Positions 62,582 through 64,000 of a DNA stretch of 64,000 bases are shown here, piece after piece (within the stretch, counting starts at the first letter, position 1; every line of letters begins with the position of its first letter). The stretch is from positions 124,001 through 188,000 of the forward strand of contig NZ_JACJQJ010000003.1 of the NCBI RefSeq assembly GCF_014696615.1. Reading direction: 5' to 3'. The notes beneath the pieces are model-generated. The model ran no database searches and was not told the origin of the DNA. It saw nothing but the letters and a program-made list of their open reading frames with translations. A program made the position numbers and the translations under genes. The DNA is from Nostoc linckia FACHB-104 (GTDB lineage Bacteria > Cyanobacteriota > Cyanobacteriia > Cyanobacteriales > Nostocaceae).

Positions 62582-64000
62582 ATGTCGGAAGAAGATATCC
62601 GTGCCGCGAGGCTGGAAAAAGTAGGCCAGCTCAAACAGCTGGGCATGAATCCCTATGCATACCGATGGGAGTCTACCCACCACGCAGCACAACTGCAAGA
62701 AAAATTCGCTGATTTACCTAGCGGTGAAGAAGTTGATTTAGAAGTTGCCATTGCTGGACGCATCTTGGCGCGTCGTGTCTTCGGTAAACTGGCTTTCTTC
62801 ACTTTGCAAGATGAAACAGGCACGATTCAGCTTTATTTAGAGAAAAATCGTATTCAAGAAAGCATGGCAGATATTGATGCTGATGCTTTCAATCACCTAA
62901 AGCAACTCTCAGACGCAGGCGACATCCTGGGAGCCAAAGGTACTATAAAACGGACTGAAAAGGGCGAGTTATCTGTCTACGTCAAACAATACAGTATTCT
63001 AACCAAATCCTTATTACCTCTGCCCGACAAGTGGCACGGGTTGACGGATGTAGCTAAACGCTACCGTCAACGTTATGTGGATTTGATTGTCAACCCTGAT
63101 GTGCGGCAAACTTTCCGCCGCCGCGCCCAAATTACTGCGGGTATTCGTCGCTATTTAGAACAGCGCGATTTTCTCGAAATTGAAACGCCAGTGCTGCAAA
63201 GTGAGGCTGGGGGTGCGGATGCACGTCCGTTTATCACCTACCACAACACCTTAGATATGGAGTTGTATCTGCGGATTGCCACAGAACTGCATTTGAAAAG
63301 GTTGATTGTTGGTGGTTTTGAAAAGGTATTTGAGTTAGGGCGAATTTTCCGCAACGAAGGAATTTCGACTCGACATAACCCAGAATTTACCACAATTGAA
63401 ATTTACCAAGCCTACGCCGACTACAACGACATGATGGAGCTAACAGAGGGAATTATCACCACTGTTGCTCAAGAGGTACTCAATACACTGCAGATTACCT
63501 ACCAAGGGGTAGCTGTTGATTTGACACCACCTTGGCGACGGGTAACCATGCATGACATAGTCAAAGAATACACAGGCTTGGATTTTAATTCCTTCCAAAC
63601 AGTAGAAGAGGCAAAAACAGCCAGTAAAAATGCTGGGATTCCTGGTGTAGATGAAGCTCAATCTATTGGCAAGTTACTGAATTTAGCCTTTGAAGAAAAA
63701 GTAGAAGCCAACTTAATTCAGCCGACTTTTGTCATTGACTATCCCGTAGAGATTTCGCCCTTAGCGAAACCCCACCGTTCTAAGGCTGGTTTGGTAGAAA
63801 GGTTTGAGTTATTTATTGTTGGGCGGGAGACTGGTAATAGTTTCTCAGAACTTACCGATCCCATTGACCAAAGAGAACGTCTCGAAGCACAAGCTGCGCG
63901 CAAAGCTGCTGGCGACTTAGAAGCCCAAGGCGTTGACGAAGATTTTTTGACTGCTTTGGAATATGGAATGCCACCTACAGGGGGATTAGGGATTGGGATT
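62582..64000 (+). CDS. lysS: Lysyl-tRNA synthetase, class II, 3'-partial
   Basis: Starts [20 protein letters not shown]; runs off the window at codon 473 of an open frame. N-terminal OB-fold ([20 protein letters not shown]), then class II motif 1 region ([20 protein letters not shown]) and motif 2 ([20 protein letters not shown]). The [12 protein letters not shown] and [10 protein letters not shown] blocks are typical of LysS. Motif 3 is just reached ([13 protein letters not shown]). It charges tRNA-Lys. The terminal residues are beyond the window. Confidence 0.95.
   Translation, partial: MSEEDIRAARLEKVGQLKQLGMNPYAYRWESTHHAAQLQEKFADLPSGEEVDLEVAIAGRILARRVFGKLAFFTLQDETGTIQLYLEKNRIQESMADIDADAFNHLKQLSDAGDILGAKGTIKRTEKGELSVYVKQYSILTKSLLPLPDKWHGLTDVAKRYRQRYVDLIVNPDVRQTFRRRAQITAGIRRYLEQRDFLEIETPVLQSEAGGADARPFITYHNTLDMELYLRIATELHLKRLIVGGFEKVFELGRIFRNEGISTRHNPEFTTIEIYQAYADYNDMMELTEGIITTVAQEVLNTLQITYQGVAVDLTPPWRRVTMHDIVKEYTGLDFNSFQTVEEAKTASKNAGIPGVDEAQSIGKLLNLAFEEKVEANLIQPTFVIDYPVEISPLAKPHRSKAGLVERFELFIVGRETGNSFSELTDPIDQRERLEAQAARKAAGDLEAQGVDEDFLTALEYGMPPTGGLGIGI

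Overview
The window reads as chromosomal DNA of a filamentous, probably heterocyst-forming cyanobacterium of the Nostoc/Anabaena/Tolypothrix type. The evidence is the many HIP1 octamers (GCGATCGC), a phycobilin lyase (CpcT), a Psb28-type photosystem II assembly factor, a GUN4-domain protein, a PEP-CTERM protein, and abundant heptamer tandem repeats and MITE-like hairpins of the kind known from Nostocales. No taxon can be fixed without a database search.

Bases 1-22194 hold part of a nonribosomal peptide cluster on the + strand: three NRPS genes (the first cut by the window start) and an ABC exporter. By eye the module order is (A)-PCP / C-A(Thr-like)-PCP / C-A(Val-like)-PCP // C-A(Gln-like)-PCP / C-A(unclear)-PCP-E // C-A(Thr-like, interrupted by an FkbM methyltransferase)-PCP. 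If colinear, the product contains ...Thr-Val-Gln-(D-X)-Thr, with the last Thr probably O-methylated. No thioesterase or reductase release domain is visible. The 5' fragment is almost identical to part of the last A domain, which points to module duplication or gene conversion.

A decayed siderophore-binding-protein gene (22.7-23.2 kb) precedes an 8.36-kb integrated element (23389-31791) inserted in a tRNA-Cys gene. The element has 45-bp direct repeats at its ends, a tyrosine integrase, repeated TTGACTATC arm-type motifs at both ends, a VapE-like primase/helicase-type ATPase next to a 13-copy GGTAAT iteron array, a small-terminase-like CxxC/HTH protein, five ribbon-helix-helix candidates and a few unknown genes. 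It carries no structural or conjugation genes. Its AGG/AGA-, CTA- and CTAG-rich composition differs from the host. It looks like a phage satellite or small integrative plasmid-like element and is the most interesting system here.

From 31.8 to 64 kb the content is mostly chromosomal: cpcT, a TPR lipoprotein-like or secreted protein, an AiiC-like penicillin/AHL acylase, a restriction-system-like protein lacking its nuclease domain, a TrmJ-type RNA methyltransferase, a membrane-anchored serine hydrolase of class-A beta-lactamase fold, psb28, an IS110-family insertion sequence, dprA, a YdcF/DUF2301 pair, a SAM hydrolase, several small or unknown proteins, a PEP-CTERM protein, a GAF protein, a DNA-binding regulator plus PAS-like partner, a CapA family protein, mfd, a CNNM/CBS transporter, a GUN4-domain protein and the start of lysS.

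Intergenic DNA is rich in short repeats: heptamer tandem arrays, at least one MITE family with four copies between 47 and 61 kb, two other TIR-bearing elements and many hairpins. Some heptamer arrays sit in frame inside mfd and inside NRPS adenylation domains.
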